From Rhizomucor pusillus (Eukaryota; Mucoromycota; Mucoromycetes; Mucorales; Lichtheimiaceae): 64,000 bases of DNA. Location: assembly GCA_900175165.2 (NCBI GenBank), contig FWWN02000179.1, forward strand, positions 1 through 64,000, given 5' to 3'. The notes beneath the pieces are model-generated. The model ran no database searches. It was not told the origin of the DNA and worked only from the letters and a program-made list of their open reading frames with translations. The translations under genes were made by a program, and so were the position numbers. Position 1 is the first letter of the stretch; the number at the start of each line of letters is the position of its first letter. Positions 21,576 to 32,886 of the stretch are shown one piece after another.

Positions 21576-23028
21576 TCACTCTGTAAAGCCTGTTTGTATA
21601 ATTATACCTTGACTAGCATTTCGGTTGATATGTACGACCTGAGGCTGGTCATATTCGCCGTACCGATGCCGTTTGCTAGGCACAGTCTTTGCTCGACGTA
21701 ATCTTGCCTGAGAACGTAGCGACGGCCGTTTACTTGGAGGCGGCGTAACGAAATCTGTGCCGGAACATCGTTTTGGTGTATCATACATGGTCGACGGTCG
21801 TTTTGATGATAATGATGATGAGCTATTGGAGAACCACCGGGCAGCTGCTGCTGGTCGGACTACCGTATCCACAACTGTGTCTGGATCTGGGTTCTCGTAC
21901 GGTAATTCTTCTTCGTTTACATTGTTGGTCTCGTCGTTCGAGACTTCGGAGATCGGCTGTAAAGAATTTGATGGCATGGAAAAGTTTTGTTGATTCTCGA
22001 TCAGATACTGAACTACTTTGGCTGCCTCTTTGCATTTTTCAGGTTTCATACGTTCATCAGGATGTGATAGCATACCCTACAGGAATAATATTTGATCATT
22101 ATACTTTGCTTATATTTTGCATGAATATATAGAGCAACTTACGGGTGCTAGGACAAGTGCCAGGCAATAGGCATCCATCAGCGTCTTGTCGTGATTTGCA
22201 GCAAAGACATGCAGTAGGTCCAGTAAATATAACAACAAGTATTGGTTTTCTGGTGGCAATTGGGAAATAAGCTGCTGCATCGCGGCAATCTTGTCGCTTT
22301 CCTTTGCATATTGTTTTTCTATTGTTATTGTCAAATCTGATGTTAGTCTTTTTTTGGGCTTTTATCAGGTCTCTTGCTGAAAAGTTTACCATTTGCATGC
22401 ATGAATGAATAGTACAGATCGTAGCTAACGACCGGTTCAGGGAGATAATTGAGGTATCGCTGCAACAAAGTCGCTGCATCGTGGACTGTACAACCGCTCC
22501 ATGTGACTTGGGAGCCGTAGCACTCGGGTGAATCAAACATGGTTTGTAGGTAACGAAGCCGGCCGCTGTTTCCAGGCTTCCTGAATATACCCTGAGTCGA
22601 GAGACCTATGGAGAAGGTTTTGCTTTGTCAACAATACAATTCAGATGACTCAAGGTAACACAGATCGATTTCGGGTTTGCTCACCTTCGTTCTTGACAAA
22701 TGATCCGCATTTAGCAACGACAATGGGCACAGCGCCGTAGTGATATGTCTTTGTAGCATCGTCAACGTACGATATACAAGCGTATGCATATTTCAGCGAG
22801 TCCTTTAAAGCAATTCCAAAGACACCTTTTTCTAAAAAGCTGGCGTGAGAAAAGTAAAGAAACAGATAATTGATTGTGAATATAAGATACACTACCAACA
22901 ACAGGGATTTTCATTGCTTTAAAGTTAGCCGCTCTGGGATGCGCGGCAGTTATCTTGTTCCACCAGTTGCGTATGCCGTTCTTGAGCGGTGGACTCGAGA
23001 TTCCGAGAACATCGAGAGAGGTCGACAT
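21576..23028 (-). CDS. RhoGAP-domain protein, Sac7/Bag7-like
   Basis: Five exons (23028-22896, 22831-22685, 22605-22390, 22318-22143, 22076-21576) encode 390 residues. A short basic leader is followed by a RhoGAP domain at about residues 45-260. It begins VFGIALKDSLKYA and includes PIVVAKCGSFVKNEG and the arginine-finger loop TQGIFRKPGN. The last helices read CLALVLAPGMLSHPDERM. The APGMLSHPD form, in place of the common APNL, is characteristic of the yeast Sac7/Bag7 group, which act on Rho1. The product should stimulate GTP hydrolysis by a Rho GTPase and so limit wall-integrity and actin signalling. The C-terminal 130 residues are polar, Ser/Pro/Arg-rich and likely disordered. The acceptor of intron 1 was chosen because only it keeps the frame into the GAP domain. 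Confidence 0.92.
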
Positions 23029-25505
23029 TGGCGAATTGTCAAAAGGTAAATCAGTTGTGTTATAACAAAGTGAAAAAAAGGACAGGTGGCCTTTTCTTGG
23101 AATCAATTTAAAGTGCAGAAAACGAATGTTTCAGATGGCCTGTCCTGGAACAAAAAGTAGTGGCTCGGTCGGTCGCCGAAAGCAGCAATGCATTATTGGG
23201 GAAAAAGATCACTGCTAACAACAACGCTTGGCTTGCTTTGCTTTGCAACGATGATGGAAAATAAATAGAACGTTTGTCCATATACATCCCGTTCTCCGCT
23301 GCCTACCCAGCCCGACGTTTGTGCATCCTGCAATGCTAGGCTGCAAATCCCTCCCTTAAAGATCGCCTTGCCGAGCATATGTAACATGGGTCACCTCTAG
23401 TTCCGCGCGCTGCTGATCCAGATGTTCCTAATCCAACGTCGGAGCCATCCGGCCACTGACTCCGGCCACTTGTTCTTTTTTAAGCAGTGGAAAGAAAGAT
23501 AGTTCTTATTAGAGATCCATAAACATAGGAATACTGAGAAAGATCGGAGGCAACGACTGTGGAGGGTCCATTTGTAATACGCTCAACCGTTAGTAAGCTC
23601 TCTTTTATTGGTAGTCGAACATCTTTCTCTAAAGAACAATTGCTGATCGATTTCCATTGTACGAGCAAAGCTCCTGATATCTGGACACAATCTCGCTCTC
23701 TCCAAACCCCAAAAGATCGACAAGAAAGAAAAAACAAACAGACGGTCCCCACCCATTGTTGCTCTCTGCGCACTGAACCGAATATATGCTGCCCTCCATT
23801 TTATCGGAGAAACAATATACTATACCAAATATGGCATGGGTGGCCTCAAGCACAAAATACATTGAGGGTTTTGGAATTCTAGAACGCATACCGACGGGCA
23901 ATGACTCGTTCATGCTTCTCATTTACTGTATGGAAAGTATCCACTTCTTTACACAATCTTTTTTTTCGCATAGCAATCGAGTTTTTGTTGGTTACAGAGG
24001 GAGATCTCTGAAAAAAGCCCAACATTGGGCTATCAAATGATTACAACAATAAATAAAGGAGGAAACGGTGGTGATGCTCCACTTGGTGCTGGGTATTTAC
24101 AATCAGAGATGATGCCTGGCGTAACCAGTGCTATCTATGTTTTGGTATCATTATTCGTTCTGCTTGTTCCAGGATGCTGTAATCCTTTGCAGCGCATCTG
24201 CCTTCGGGTATACTTGTGAATCTGCCGAGAGTACTCTTTGCGAGCCAAAGCGAGGACATCTCTTCGTGACATGGCGGGTAGCATGGTGGCTGTTGCTGCT
24301 GATTGCAGGCTGCTGCTTTCGTGTGTTGCAAGGTCGGGTTTACTGCGATGCACAGAGAGAGTCATGCTGCGACGACGAGTTTCAGAGCATAGATCCTATT
24401 CAGCTCTTTTAAATATACGATGCTCACTTTCTCTTTCCAAAGCTAGGCGGCACCCTGATTTGGAAAACCATGATATCACTGTTTCCATGCGATCCGCATC
24501 GCAAACTAGTACTGATTTAATGTATGAGCTAACGGCCATTTGTCAAGCATCACTCTGAACTCTTTGTTGCATAAGCTTGATCACGCGACGTGAGAACCAG
24601 AAAGTTGGATCGATATCAACTTATACGCAATATCGCATTGTTCGTCACGCCAAAGCCAATTCAGCCATATAATAGATGCAATTGGAGGAAGAAGACTTGC
24701 ACGACTAAATGTTCACGTCATCACTCCTGTTTGATTTATAAAAAAGAGGGAGCATTGTGCTCTCTATACGTCAAAGTTCTACGTATGTGCTAAGTTTCAA
24801 TTTTTATTAAACGTTTTCTATGGATTGCCACAATGTTCTACGGCTAAAATGACTAAAACCCTGTCCTAAGAATTTAGCTTACTTGACATTTTTTGGGGGG
24901 GGGAATTCGTGTCAAGCTTAGTCTCTAGACTTTGCAGATGACTTTCGGATCTTCTGTTGAGCGATAGAAGGAAAAAGCTTTAGACGATCACACGACTTAA
25001 TAGCGCGTGCACGTGCCAATCAGTGTTGGTAGAACAAAATGGTACATGGCTTAAATATTCATGTGCATTCTTTCTAAAAATGCATGCCGACATTGCATGT
25101 ATGAATCCTTTTTACTTGCGGCGAGATGCATCCAATGATTTCACATTGTTCACATACTAGATTATGGAAAATTTAAACAAATCCCTGTGAAGCTTTGGGC
25201 AATTTACAGTTTAGGTCCCGTCAGCATTATCCGAGAATGTAGCATCGGCATTATGCCCAGCGTTTGTATGCAAATAGCAATACAAGCAGTACAAACTTTC
25301 CAATTGCTGTCTGCTATAACTGCGAAGTATTCCTTTTATATACGACAACTTGATATACAGCAATCTACATGAGTGCATGACTGAATACACCAGTTTCCAT
25401 GCCTTTTTTTTCGAGAAAAGGAAGTCTTTGGCAGGGGTGATGGAGAGAAAACGGAGTTCATCGCCATGGAACAGAAACACGAAAAGCAAGAAAACGGCTA
25501 TACAC
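23029..25505. other. Gene-poor spacer, 2.5 kb
   Basis: Promoter side of the RhoGAP gene and 3' flank of the Zn2Cys6 gene. Overlapping frames at 23480-23922 (-), 24025-24412 (+) and 24135-24365 (-) have no recognised motif, and several use non-ATG starts. A run of nine G lies near 24895-24903. I see no RNA gene or mobile element. Confidence 0.45.
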
Positions 25506-28446
25506 TTATTGCAAAGAATTGTTTAATAACAAATCCATCATGGATTCTGATTGGGCATCTTGGTGGATATTCGGCTCCATCGGGTTGTCTGCAAGAGCCA
25601 TTGCCATGTCTTGTTCCTGAGACAAGTTCATCATATCGATGTCATGGGTATAAGCTTGCTGTTGTGATAGTGATGGTGGTGGTGGGGCTTGATACGGCTG
25701 TTGCTGTTGCTGGTCCGTAAACTGTTGCTGCAGATCGATTTGATACGAGCCCGAAATGGTGTGGCGACGATGGTTTGCAGATACGCGGTTCATGTATGGC
25801 TGCTGGTGCTGGTGCTGCTGTTGTTGCTGGTGGTGGTGATGATGGTGGTGCTGATTCGGCGTGGATGTAGTTGGTGTTGGTCCTTCCGGTAGTCGTGGAT
25901 AATTCAACTGCTGCTGGGCCGCAACAGCCGCCGAGCAGCTACGAAGCGCTTGCTTGTAGAACGGGCTTGGGTTACTTGAACTGGCCATCATCGGCGGCGC
26001 ACCGCCAAATTGCGAGTACATGTCTGCAGCAGCCATAGACTGGAAAGTGGTAGCTGTAGGCGATGGAGTCTGAGGATAGCTGACCATGTATTGCTGATGC
26101 TGGCCTTGTTGATGGAAACCCATAACAGGCATCGAAAGACGGTTCTTTGAGGCCATGGAACGCAATCGGGTCGTTCCAGGTGTGGGAAAAGCACCAGCGC
26201 CGCCGCCACCAGTGGTAGGATTGGTAACATCGCTGTTGCCTACTCCTCCTCCTCCTCCTCCTCCTCCACCGCCGCCGCCCAACGCGGCATCCAAGTGAGA
26301 CGCTGTCCGAACACGTCGCTTCCCACTGGAAACGAGACTGGAACGTCTGGATTTGCTATTACTGGTGTTACGAGATGTATCGCTAGATGCAAGGATAGGA
26401 GAAGATTGCGAAGAAGAAGGGTGGTTGTAGAACGAAGGAGGTACGTCGGCCGGTATTGCTGCTTGCGGGTGAGATCTACTTGCAATCTCAACGGCAGGAG
26501 TGCATGTCAGGAGCTGTTGCATTAGTGCGTACGATTTTTCAAAAGCTTCTTGGTGACCTTGGATGCCCGATAAACATTGGTGGATCGTCATGGCTGCTGA
26601 TAAGCAGTGGATCGTGTACTGTATGCCACGAATAGGATAATACATGCATTCGAGGCCACCTGAGCGCAGCAGATTGCCTACCAAATGCGTGATTGCAGAA
26701 GCAGAGTCTGTGCAGCGTTCTTGCGACACGCTTGCTTCGTTACCGACGGCGTGGGGTCGGTGGAGTAATATAGTACTTAAATGGAGGAGCATCAACAGAA
26801 ACGAGGATGAAAATGAACTACTTGTAGGCTTGATAACACTCATCATAAAAGTGCCGGTTTCCTCAACCCTTTGCTGCAACGCTCGTAAAATCTGATCCCG
26901 TTCCCTCTCTTGGCTACCTGACGCCGAGCGCTGCCTTGCAAAGTTCACCACGTCTGCGTGGAGATGTACGACTTTTGCCATCCAATGGAAATGGAGCATA
27001 GTCTCATGCTCCTCGGTTTGGCTCTCATCCAGTAGCAAGTTCGGATAGTCCACTGTGCTGTCATTTGCATTAAAGTATGGCTCCGTTCCCAGCTCGGTGC
27101 TATAAAGTTTTATACGTTTGTTTCAGCTGAAATTGGCAAATAACCTTATTCCCAAACATAAACTCCATTACCTCATAAGAATATCGTATGCGTACACTGC
27201 CCAGAATGTACGTTTGCGCTGCTCAGCTGTAACGGGATCAATCTGGGCATTAGGTGGAAGCGACTTGCTCAGTCCGAGGTCTTTGCTCATCTGCAGGATG
27301 ATTTGAAAATACTGTCTTGTGCGCCAAAAGTATCCAGGACGTCGCACATGTTCTTGATACTTGATAAGCAAAAGCAGTGCTTGAATCGTGGTTAATCGAG
27401 GAGCATCAGTGTAAATATCAATGAGACTGAAAGCTGCCTGGTAGTATCGCCACCCTGCAGGCTGGCCATTGGTGATTTCATTGGAGGCGTGATGCCACCT
27501 GGACGCGACTGCATACATTGCATTCAGCAACAGCATGCAAGGTGCTATTTGGATCTGCTTGTGGAACGTGTTTTTGTGCAAAATAGGTAGATATGGATGT
27601 ACACGTGAAAAGTAGACTTGGATCAAGTCGGCATTGATTGTAGTAGCTGCAATGACGTGTGGGTGAAGCTTTGGTTGAGCTGGTTCTGTGTAGTTGATTG
27701 CCATGAACGGTGAAGAAAAATTCCTGCTTGCTGGGTCGTCGTAGATACAAGGTATTCGATCAACTCGTAGCATCCCATCCTGAATGTACAGGCCTTGTCC
27801 AATGGTACCGACAGCGAGTGAGTCGGTCGGCGAGTTGTGTCCAATGCTAGGTGACGCTGCTGCTGATGATGATAGTATAGAGCTACCTGTTTTTTAGAGA
27901 TATAACGCACGCTTCAAAAAAGACAAGAGCGGTAGGTTTACAAGAGCGTACTTACTGCTACTAGAGCTTGGCATGTTTGATTGATCTGACCGCTTACTCG
28001 TGGTTTCGACAACATCCAACTTTAGGGCATCCAAGATCTGCTCGACAGCTCTCAGCCGAGGTTCGAGGGTTTCTACGTATTTTTTGGGCGGGCCGCGTTT
28101 TGGAACGACCTTGACAAAATTGCACTCCTTCTTGGCCGAGACGCAGCGTTGGCACGGCTGAGCACCATCACATCGTACCTAGAAAATGGATCAGCTGAGT
28201 TGTCAATCGAATCAGTCTCAGTGAAACTTGACGAGTCGTTTCGACAAGGAGAAGAAGGAGCAAGAAAAATGTATATGCAGCCCGTCAAGTTCCTGCAGTG
28301 TTACACGTTACCTTTCTTTTGCGGCACTCGTCGCAGGCCCGGCTAACTTTGTTGCGCTTTTGGCTTGCCCCGCTGTTCGACTTTAGCGTAGGCTGAGATG
28401 GTGAATCAGGAGATTCTGCTGCTGTTGCTTTAGGTGACTCAGCCAT
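25506..28446 (-). CDS. Zn2Cys6 fungal-specific transcription factor
   Basis: Four exons (28446-28312, 28178-27956, 27886-27172, 27099-25506) encode 888 residues. The binuclear zinc cluster has cysteines at positions 38, 41, 48, 54, 57 and 64 (C-x2-C-x6-C-x5-C-x2-C-x6-C, CDECRKRKVRCDGAQPC...). It is followed by the basic linker VVPKRGPPKKY and a short predicted coiled coil, as in dimeric Gal4-type factors. The fungal-specific middle homology region starts near YFSRVHPYLPILHKNTF and includes PRLTTIQALLLLIKYQEH and RTFWAVYAYDILM. The C-terminal half is low complexity, with Gly (about 12 in a row), His and Gln runs. Intron 1 splits the zinc cluster between Cys41 and Cys48. The ATG at 28446 (ACAATGG) is the first in a good context; upstream in-frame sequence has no ATG. 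Target pathway unknown. Confidence 0.93.
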
Positions 28447-29157
28447 TGTTGCATGCCGCTCGTGCGTTGCGATAAGCACCCCTTCTTCAAGTGTTCTGCA
28501 CAGCACACAAAGTTAAGTAGGAACCTGTGTTTTCGCCCGAGACTCTGGTAACCCAGTGGGAAAAGTCAAAAGTCGCGTAAGAAAAAAAGGGTCCCTGTGT
28601 GTCTCAACGGCTGGTGTGCACCTCTACAGGCGGAGAGACAATTCAACTTTTTGGGTCCTTGGTGGTGTCCTGCCCGGCTTTCTTCTACTGCTGCTAGTAG
28701 TAAAGCTTGCGAGTTATCAGAATGTGAAGCAAAGGTGCCGTCAAACTCGCTCACTGGATACTGAACTTTCCCTAGGGTGTCCCTGAAGAGATCACGTAGT
28801 AGATACAGTGGAAAAGAACAAAGAAAAGAATGCATAGTGGAAAACTTTGCCACGACGCGAAAACCTCACGGAAGTCATGCATGCTACTTGCCATACATAT
28901 CCAATCAACTAACTTTGCGAGAAATTGGAAAATGACTAAGAAGGGTAACGTCTTTGACAGGATGATGTGATCATCATTATCATACAAAATGCACTAGATA
29001 AGTATGCTATCGGCTACAAGTATGCAACACATTTATTCACATATTTGAAAGTTGCAGATTATATGAAACAAACGTGCTAATTAATTTGGCAGCCACGATA
29101 CGTAGGTATACAGCAATTAGACGTAAGTTTGATCAGATATCGTACACAAAAACATGC
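28447..29157. other. Intergenic spacer
   Basis: Promoter region of the Zn2Cys6 gene and 3' flank of the cyclase-like gene. Short frames only (28772-28987, - and others), with no recognisable product. Confidence 0.45.
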
Positions 29158-30310
29158 TTATTTAATGCAAATAGCGTTCGGGGGGCTTGCGACACCCTGG
29201 AGCTTGTTCAAGGGTGCCGAGGTGAAGAAATATTCATAAACACCATCCTTTGCAGAGTCCTCGGCAAGTGCATCCAAGTCAAACATTTCACCTAAACGGC
29301 ACTGTTAGGAGCACGCCAAGAGATGTCGGCTCGTATCTAATTAACTTACCAATTGGCATACCGAAAGCACCGAGGAACATGGAATCTGGCGATGAAGATC
29401 GGTGGGTTAATAATCGAGTGTGGTACGAAGACGGTGCGCAAGACTAGCCACTTACGGCAAGAGTCATCCCAAGATTTGGGCGGGAAAGCTTCGAAAGCAA
29501 AAACGTCGCCAGCGACGGCAGCAAAGTGGTTGTTCCAAATCCACGCATAAGTTTCCTGGCAAGCCTTGACGCCAGCAGCGGATGGATTCTTGTAGTCAAA
29601 TTTCTCGCAGTACTTTCCGCCACCGAGCTTCTTGTAGGCGGCGATCCATCCAGTGCGGACTAGCAAGATATCGCCGACCTTGAAGGTGACACCTTGCTCC
29701 TTTGCGACCTGTTCCAACTCTTCAACGGTCACCTCGTGGCGCTGAAGCGGGTCAAAGTCAGGGCGGTGCTTCTCTGCCCATCGGGCAAAGTCCAAAAGAA
29801 CTGCGCGGCCAGCAATACCGCGGCGTGCCATGTGGTGGATACCAAGGCGGTCTCCAACACCGTTGGCCACATCCGCTGGATTGACGCCATTGTAGAACTT
29901 CAAGGTAGGAAAATGGCAGACGTGACGGAGACCATCCCATTGGCTAGAGGATTGCGGGTTGAATCCATCGTACATGTCATCAAAAGACACCTTTTGTTCA
30001 GTGTGAGGTTGGATGTGGTGCTTGATAGCCGGACGGCCAAACAGAGGAGGGTTGGGCTGCTCCAATTCCCAGTTCAATGCGTAGATCTTGCCTTGCTTGA
30101 TGCATTGACTGGCCTGTTTCAATATAGACAAAACCTTGTGAGTCCGAGCAAGAGTATGCAATATAATGGCAATCTTACCTCTGCAACGCACTCAGCTGTG
30201 AGAAGGTTGAGAGTTCCGAGGTTGTCCTCCTCGCCCCACACGCCCCATGCAGTGTGGGCAGGGTGTTTAGGGTCAATAGGTAGCTGGTCGTAGGTAGGTA
30301 GGTTGGACAT
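29158..30310 (-). CDS. Cyclase/kynurenine-formamidase-like metal hydrolase
   Basis: Four exons (30310-30179, 30113-29456, 29385-29350, 29291-29158) encode 319 residues. The sequence matches the putative cyclase family (PF04199 type), which includes bacterial-type kynurenine formamidases. The start has HPAHTAWGVWGEEDNLGTLNLLT. The core carries the fungal form of the metal-binding motif, SQWDGLRHVCH, then RGIAGRAVLLDF and VGDILLVRTGW. Near the C-terminus come FGMPIGEMFDLDALAEDSAKD and SAPLNKLQGVASPPNA, typical of this fungal subgroup. A metal-dependent amide or ester hydrolase in the cytosol is the most likely activity, but the substrate is unknown and tryptophan catabolism should not be assumed. 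Exon 3 is only 36 bases. Divergent from the AROS-like gene, with 660 bases between starts. Confidence 0.9.
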
Positions 30311-30973
30311 TAGAGGAAAAACGAGGGAAATCCAGGGTTTTCCCGTTCCGTCTTTTTAATCTTTGGTATCTGCGGGGTACTTGCTCCGATTCATAAACTT
30401 TCGTAATCTGTATTTCCACGGTATTCGCTTAAACCTTACAGAAAAAAGATGGAGTGCATGCTAATATCGGGACCGGCATTGGAATAGTCGAGAACTAGGC
30501 TAGTTATGGTCAGGTGATTTCTTTTCATACATAAATGTACCCAAGCTCTATCTGTGTTGCCCGACGAAACAGAAATGCAGTCGACTGGAACACCAAAGCT
30601 TGTGGTTAGGCTTCTTAGCTTACAGTGTTGTGCCACGGTAATTGGATTTGGACCGGGCCTCTTGAATGTGGGCTACTGTCTATGAACTTGGGCCGGTGGG
30701 AAAAACTTTGGGCCAGCCTGCATAGTGGAAGTGAACTTCTCGAGGCGAAAGATGTCTATCATACCACACTAGTCGCTGAGACTTCATTTTTCGATGGCGC
30801 CAGACAAATTCTCGAAAGGCTCTGGCATAGATAAAAGGTGAAGGCATTGAAAGTTGTAGAAACGTTATTCTTTCACTGTAGACAGTGGTGATAGGGAATT
30901 TCGGCAATTTTGCCATCTGAGTTCCTGATCCTACTGGAAACAGCAGCTTTTTTCTTTTCCCTCAGCTTTCCAA
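30311..30973. other. Divergent promoter region
   Basis: Shared upstream region of the cyclase-like gene (-) and the AROS-like gene (+). It contains only short frames, for example 30625-30834 (+), without motif. AT-rich stretches near 30340-30360 may serve the minus-strand gene. Confidence 0.4.
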
Positions 30974-31449
30974 ATGTCAACCAAACTCGCCAAACAATCC
31001 CTCGATTTATTGCTCAAATCAAAGCGATCTTTAAATTCTTCAAGATCTGAAACGGGCAGTGACAGGAAATCGCTAAAGCTACCAGATACAAAGAAGGGGA
31101 TCAAAAAGATCAAGTACGAGATGCGCTATGGACATTTGCAAAATAAGAAGGCCGAGGAAGCAAAGCTTAAGCGCAAAGAAAACCCTATTAGTAAGCGTCT
31201 TTTCTATCGACTGACTGTTTCACGAAATGGTACATAACTCTGGTCGAAATAAATAGATACTGTGTTGCGTGACCAGGAAGAAGCCCAAGATCAGTTTGAA
31301 CGTAACCTTAAAATCCTCACGACATCTCGACTGAGAGGCACTGAACGGGAAATCGATGCCAGAAAGAAGGTAAGACGACGGGAATGGTACGGTTTTGGAC
31401 AACAGCTTTAATGGCAGTTATCCAGCTTTTGCAAAAGTCAAAAAAATAG
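30974..31449 (+). CDS. Small basic protein, AROS/RPS19-binding-protein-1-like
   Basis: Three exons (30974-31190, 31257-31369, 31426-31449) encode 117 residues. The frame starts MSTKLAKQSLDLLLKSKRS and ends LLQKSKK. The protein is strongly basic. The layout resembles animal AROS (RPS19BP1), a small nucleolar protein of 40S ribosome assembly. That protein has an N-terminal LLxxxLxLL-type helix, a lysine-rich middle, and near the C-terminus a conserved NLKxLTxxR segment. Here it reads QFERNLKILTTSRLRGTE. The match is short and made by eye, so the name is tentative. The last exon encodes eight residues; the acceptor TCCAG was chosen because it yields an in-frame basic tail and stop, while the nearer acceptors give a truncated or shifted end. 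Likely nuclear or nucleolar. Confidence 0.6.
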
Positions 31450-31648
31450 AAGTCGTTGTCGTTGTTTCATCATCATCGCATATTTATATCATTCCCATGT
31501 TTGGTACAAGAGACCTAAATCATCATCGCATCCATGATCGCAGCGCATACCTTATTTGACAAAAATGGAGGAGCTCAAAGAAATTTCATTGTTATTTAGG
31601 TTTTTCTTTGTGCATACCCGCGCGTTTTTCTATCCTTGCATGAACATG

Positions 31649-31672
31649 CATATATATATATATATATATACA
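31649..31672. repeat. (TA)n microsatellite
   Basis: An uninterrupted TA run lies between the AROS-like gene and the next gene, about 85 bases before the ATG at 31756. It may overlap the core promoter of that gene. Confidence 0.7.
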
Positions 31673-31755
31673 TAAACAAAGGTTCTTACAAACAAATGTA
31701 CCTTTTCTCTTTTTTTTTCTTTCTTTGATACACAACACAGGTCGTTTTTGCAACA

Positions 31756-32502
31756 ATGCTACTCAAAAAGTCGTTCAAATATCCTAATTGTTCGGAAAGA
31801 CAATCCAGTTTTCTGGTATCGCCGAGAATACGAACCGAGTGCGTGTTTGCACACGAGTCGCTCGTGGTAACAGAATTTGACAGCTGGACAAAGCGTGCAT
31901 CGGTTCGGGTGATGCAACTACCGCATCCACCGCGGCTACCTCCCATCGACCTCTTCCACGGACCAGAGAAGAAACGACCTCGACCATCCAAAGAAATCTG
32001 CCACAAGGTCGAGAGGCAGCTGCGACAACGCATCCTCTGGCAGCGACGCAAACAGTTCGTTGAAAATGCAAGCACGAATAATCTGAATAGCAACAACAAC
32101 AACAACGCGACCACCAGCAAAGAGTCTCAGCTCCTCGTCGCACCTGGCGGGTTATCATCTATCACGTCGTCTTCATCCGTAGCAATAGACTCCTCCTTGC
32201 CCACCAGTCCGCCGTCCCCCGACTTCTCCTTCTGCCGTTCGCGTAACCCCATCAACGCAGACAAGGCAAAGAAGAAGAAGGACAAGGTAAAAGCGGGCGT
32301 GTATAGATGGCTGCTGTCTCAGTTCGACAAGATTGTCCCGCTCAAAATTTATCACCCACCAGGACACCAAGATCGACATGGTGATGATCCGCAAATATCC
32401 TTGTCCTCATCATCGAATTTGGAGGGATGCCCGAGTTCTGTATCGTTGAGATACGAATTAGCACGCAGGCCCTGTTTCACCGAGTCCAACTTTACGCTGT
32501 AG
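31756..32502 (+). CDS. Hypothetical basic protein
   Basis: Single open frame of 248 residues that I do not recognise. The first 110 residues look ordered: an N-terminal KKSFKYPN, the hydrophobic/charged segment TECVFAHESLVVTEFDSW, a proline-rich turn (PHPPRLPPIDLFHGP), then a strongly basic helix (KVERQLRQRILWQRRKQF). An Asn run and a Ser/Pro-rich linker follow, then a short basic segment (KAKKKKDKVKAGVYRWLLSQF) and a Ser-rich tail. No signal peptide or membrane segment. An acceptor-like CACAACACAG directly precedes the frame, so a 5' UTR intron is possible. It lies 300 bases after the AROS-like gene on the same strand. Real coding status is likely because of length and composition; function unknown. 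Confidence 0.65.
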   Translation: MLLKKSFKYPNCSERQSSFLVSPRIRTECVFAHESLVVTEFDSWTKRASVRVMQLPHPPRLPPIDLFHGPEKKRPRPSKEICHKVERQLRQRILWQRRKQFVENASTNNLNSNNNNNATTSKESQLLVAPGGLSSITSSSSVAIDSSLPTSPPSPDFSFCRSRNPINADKAKKKKDKVKAGVYRWLLSQFDKIVPLKIYHPPGHQDRHGDDPQISLSSSSNLEGCPSSVSLRYELARRPCFTESNFTL

Positions 32503-32886
32503 TTTATATATATATATATATATTCTTGTTAGTAGCATTGTATTAAAAGGTTCATTTTCAACCCGGTGGTGCTTGCTGAGGTAGGAAAAAGAGGTTGCAC
32601 AGATTTTCCAAAATGCGGCATCTGCCATCGTGCCAGCCAGGTAACGCGATCCCCTCCTCCTCCCCTTTGTCCCCTTGCTCTTTTTTTTTCTTTCCTTGCT
32701 CGCAAAACTCTGTCCCTGCACCTTCTTGCAAGCAGACAACCCCCTTTCCTTCCCCTAGAAGTTCTCTTTCTTTTTTTTTTATCTCGAGACAAACATACTT
32801 ACACATACACCGATACACACTCCACCTCTCATCTCTTGTACCCTTTCGTAAACCCCCAATCTCATCTTCAACAATTTTGAGTCATC
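32503..32886. other. Septin promoter with (TA)n run
   Basis: A TA run occupies about 32505-32523 just after the stop of the hypothetical gene. The rest is a C/T-rich promoter and leader for the septin gene, with pyrimidine tracts at about 32655-32700 and 32740-32780. Several apparent frames on the minus strand are shadows of this skewed composition. Confidence 0.5.

Noticed and set aside
23480..23922. Overlapping 97-codon minus-strand frames
   Set aside because: Frames overlap each other and a plus-strand frame, show no motif and lack splice context.
32458..32818. Overlapping minus-strand frames rich in Lys, Glu and Arg
   Set aside because: They arise from the pyrimidine-rich septin promoter read backwards; no motif and three frames open at once.
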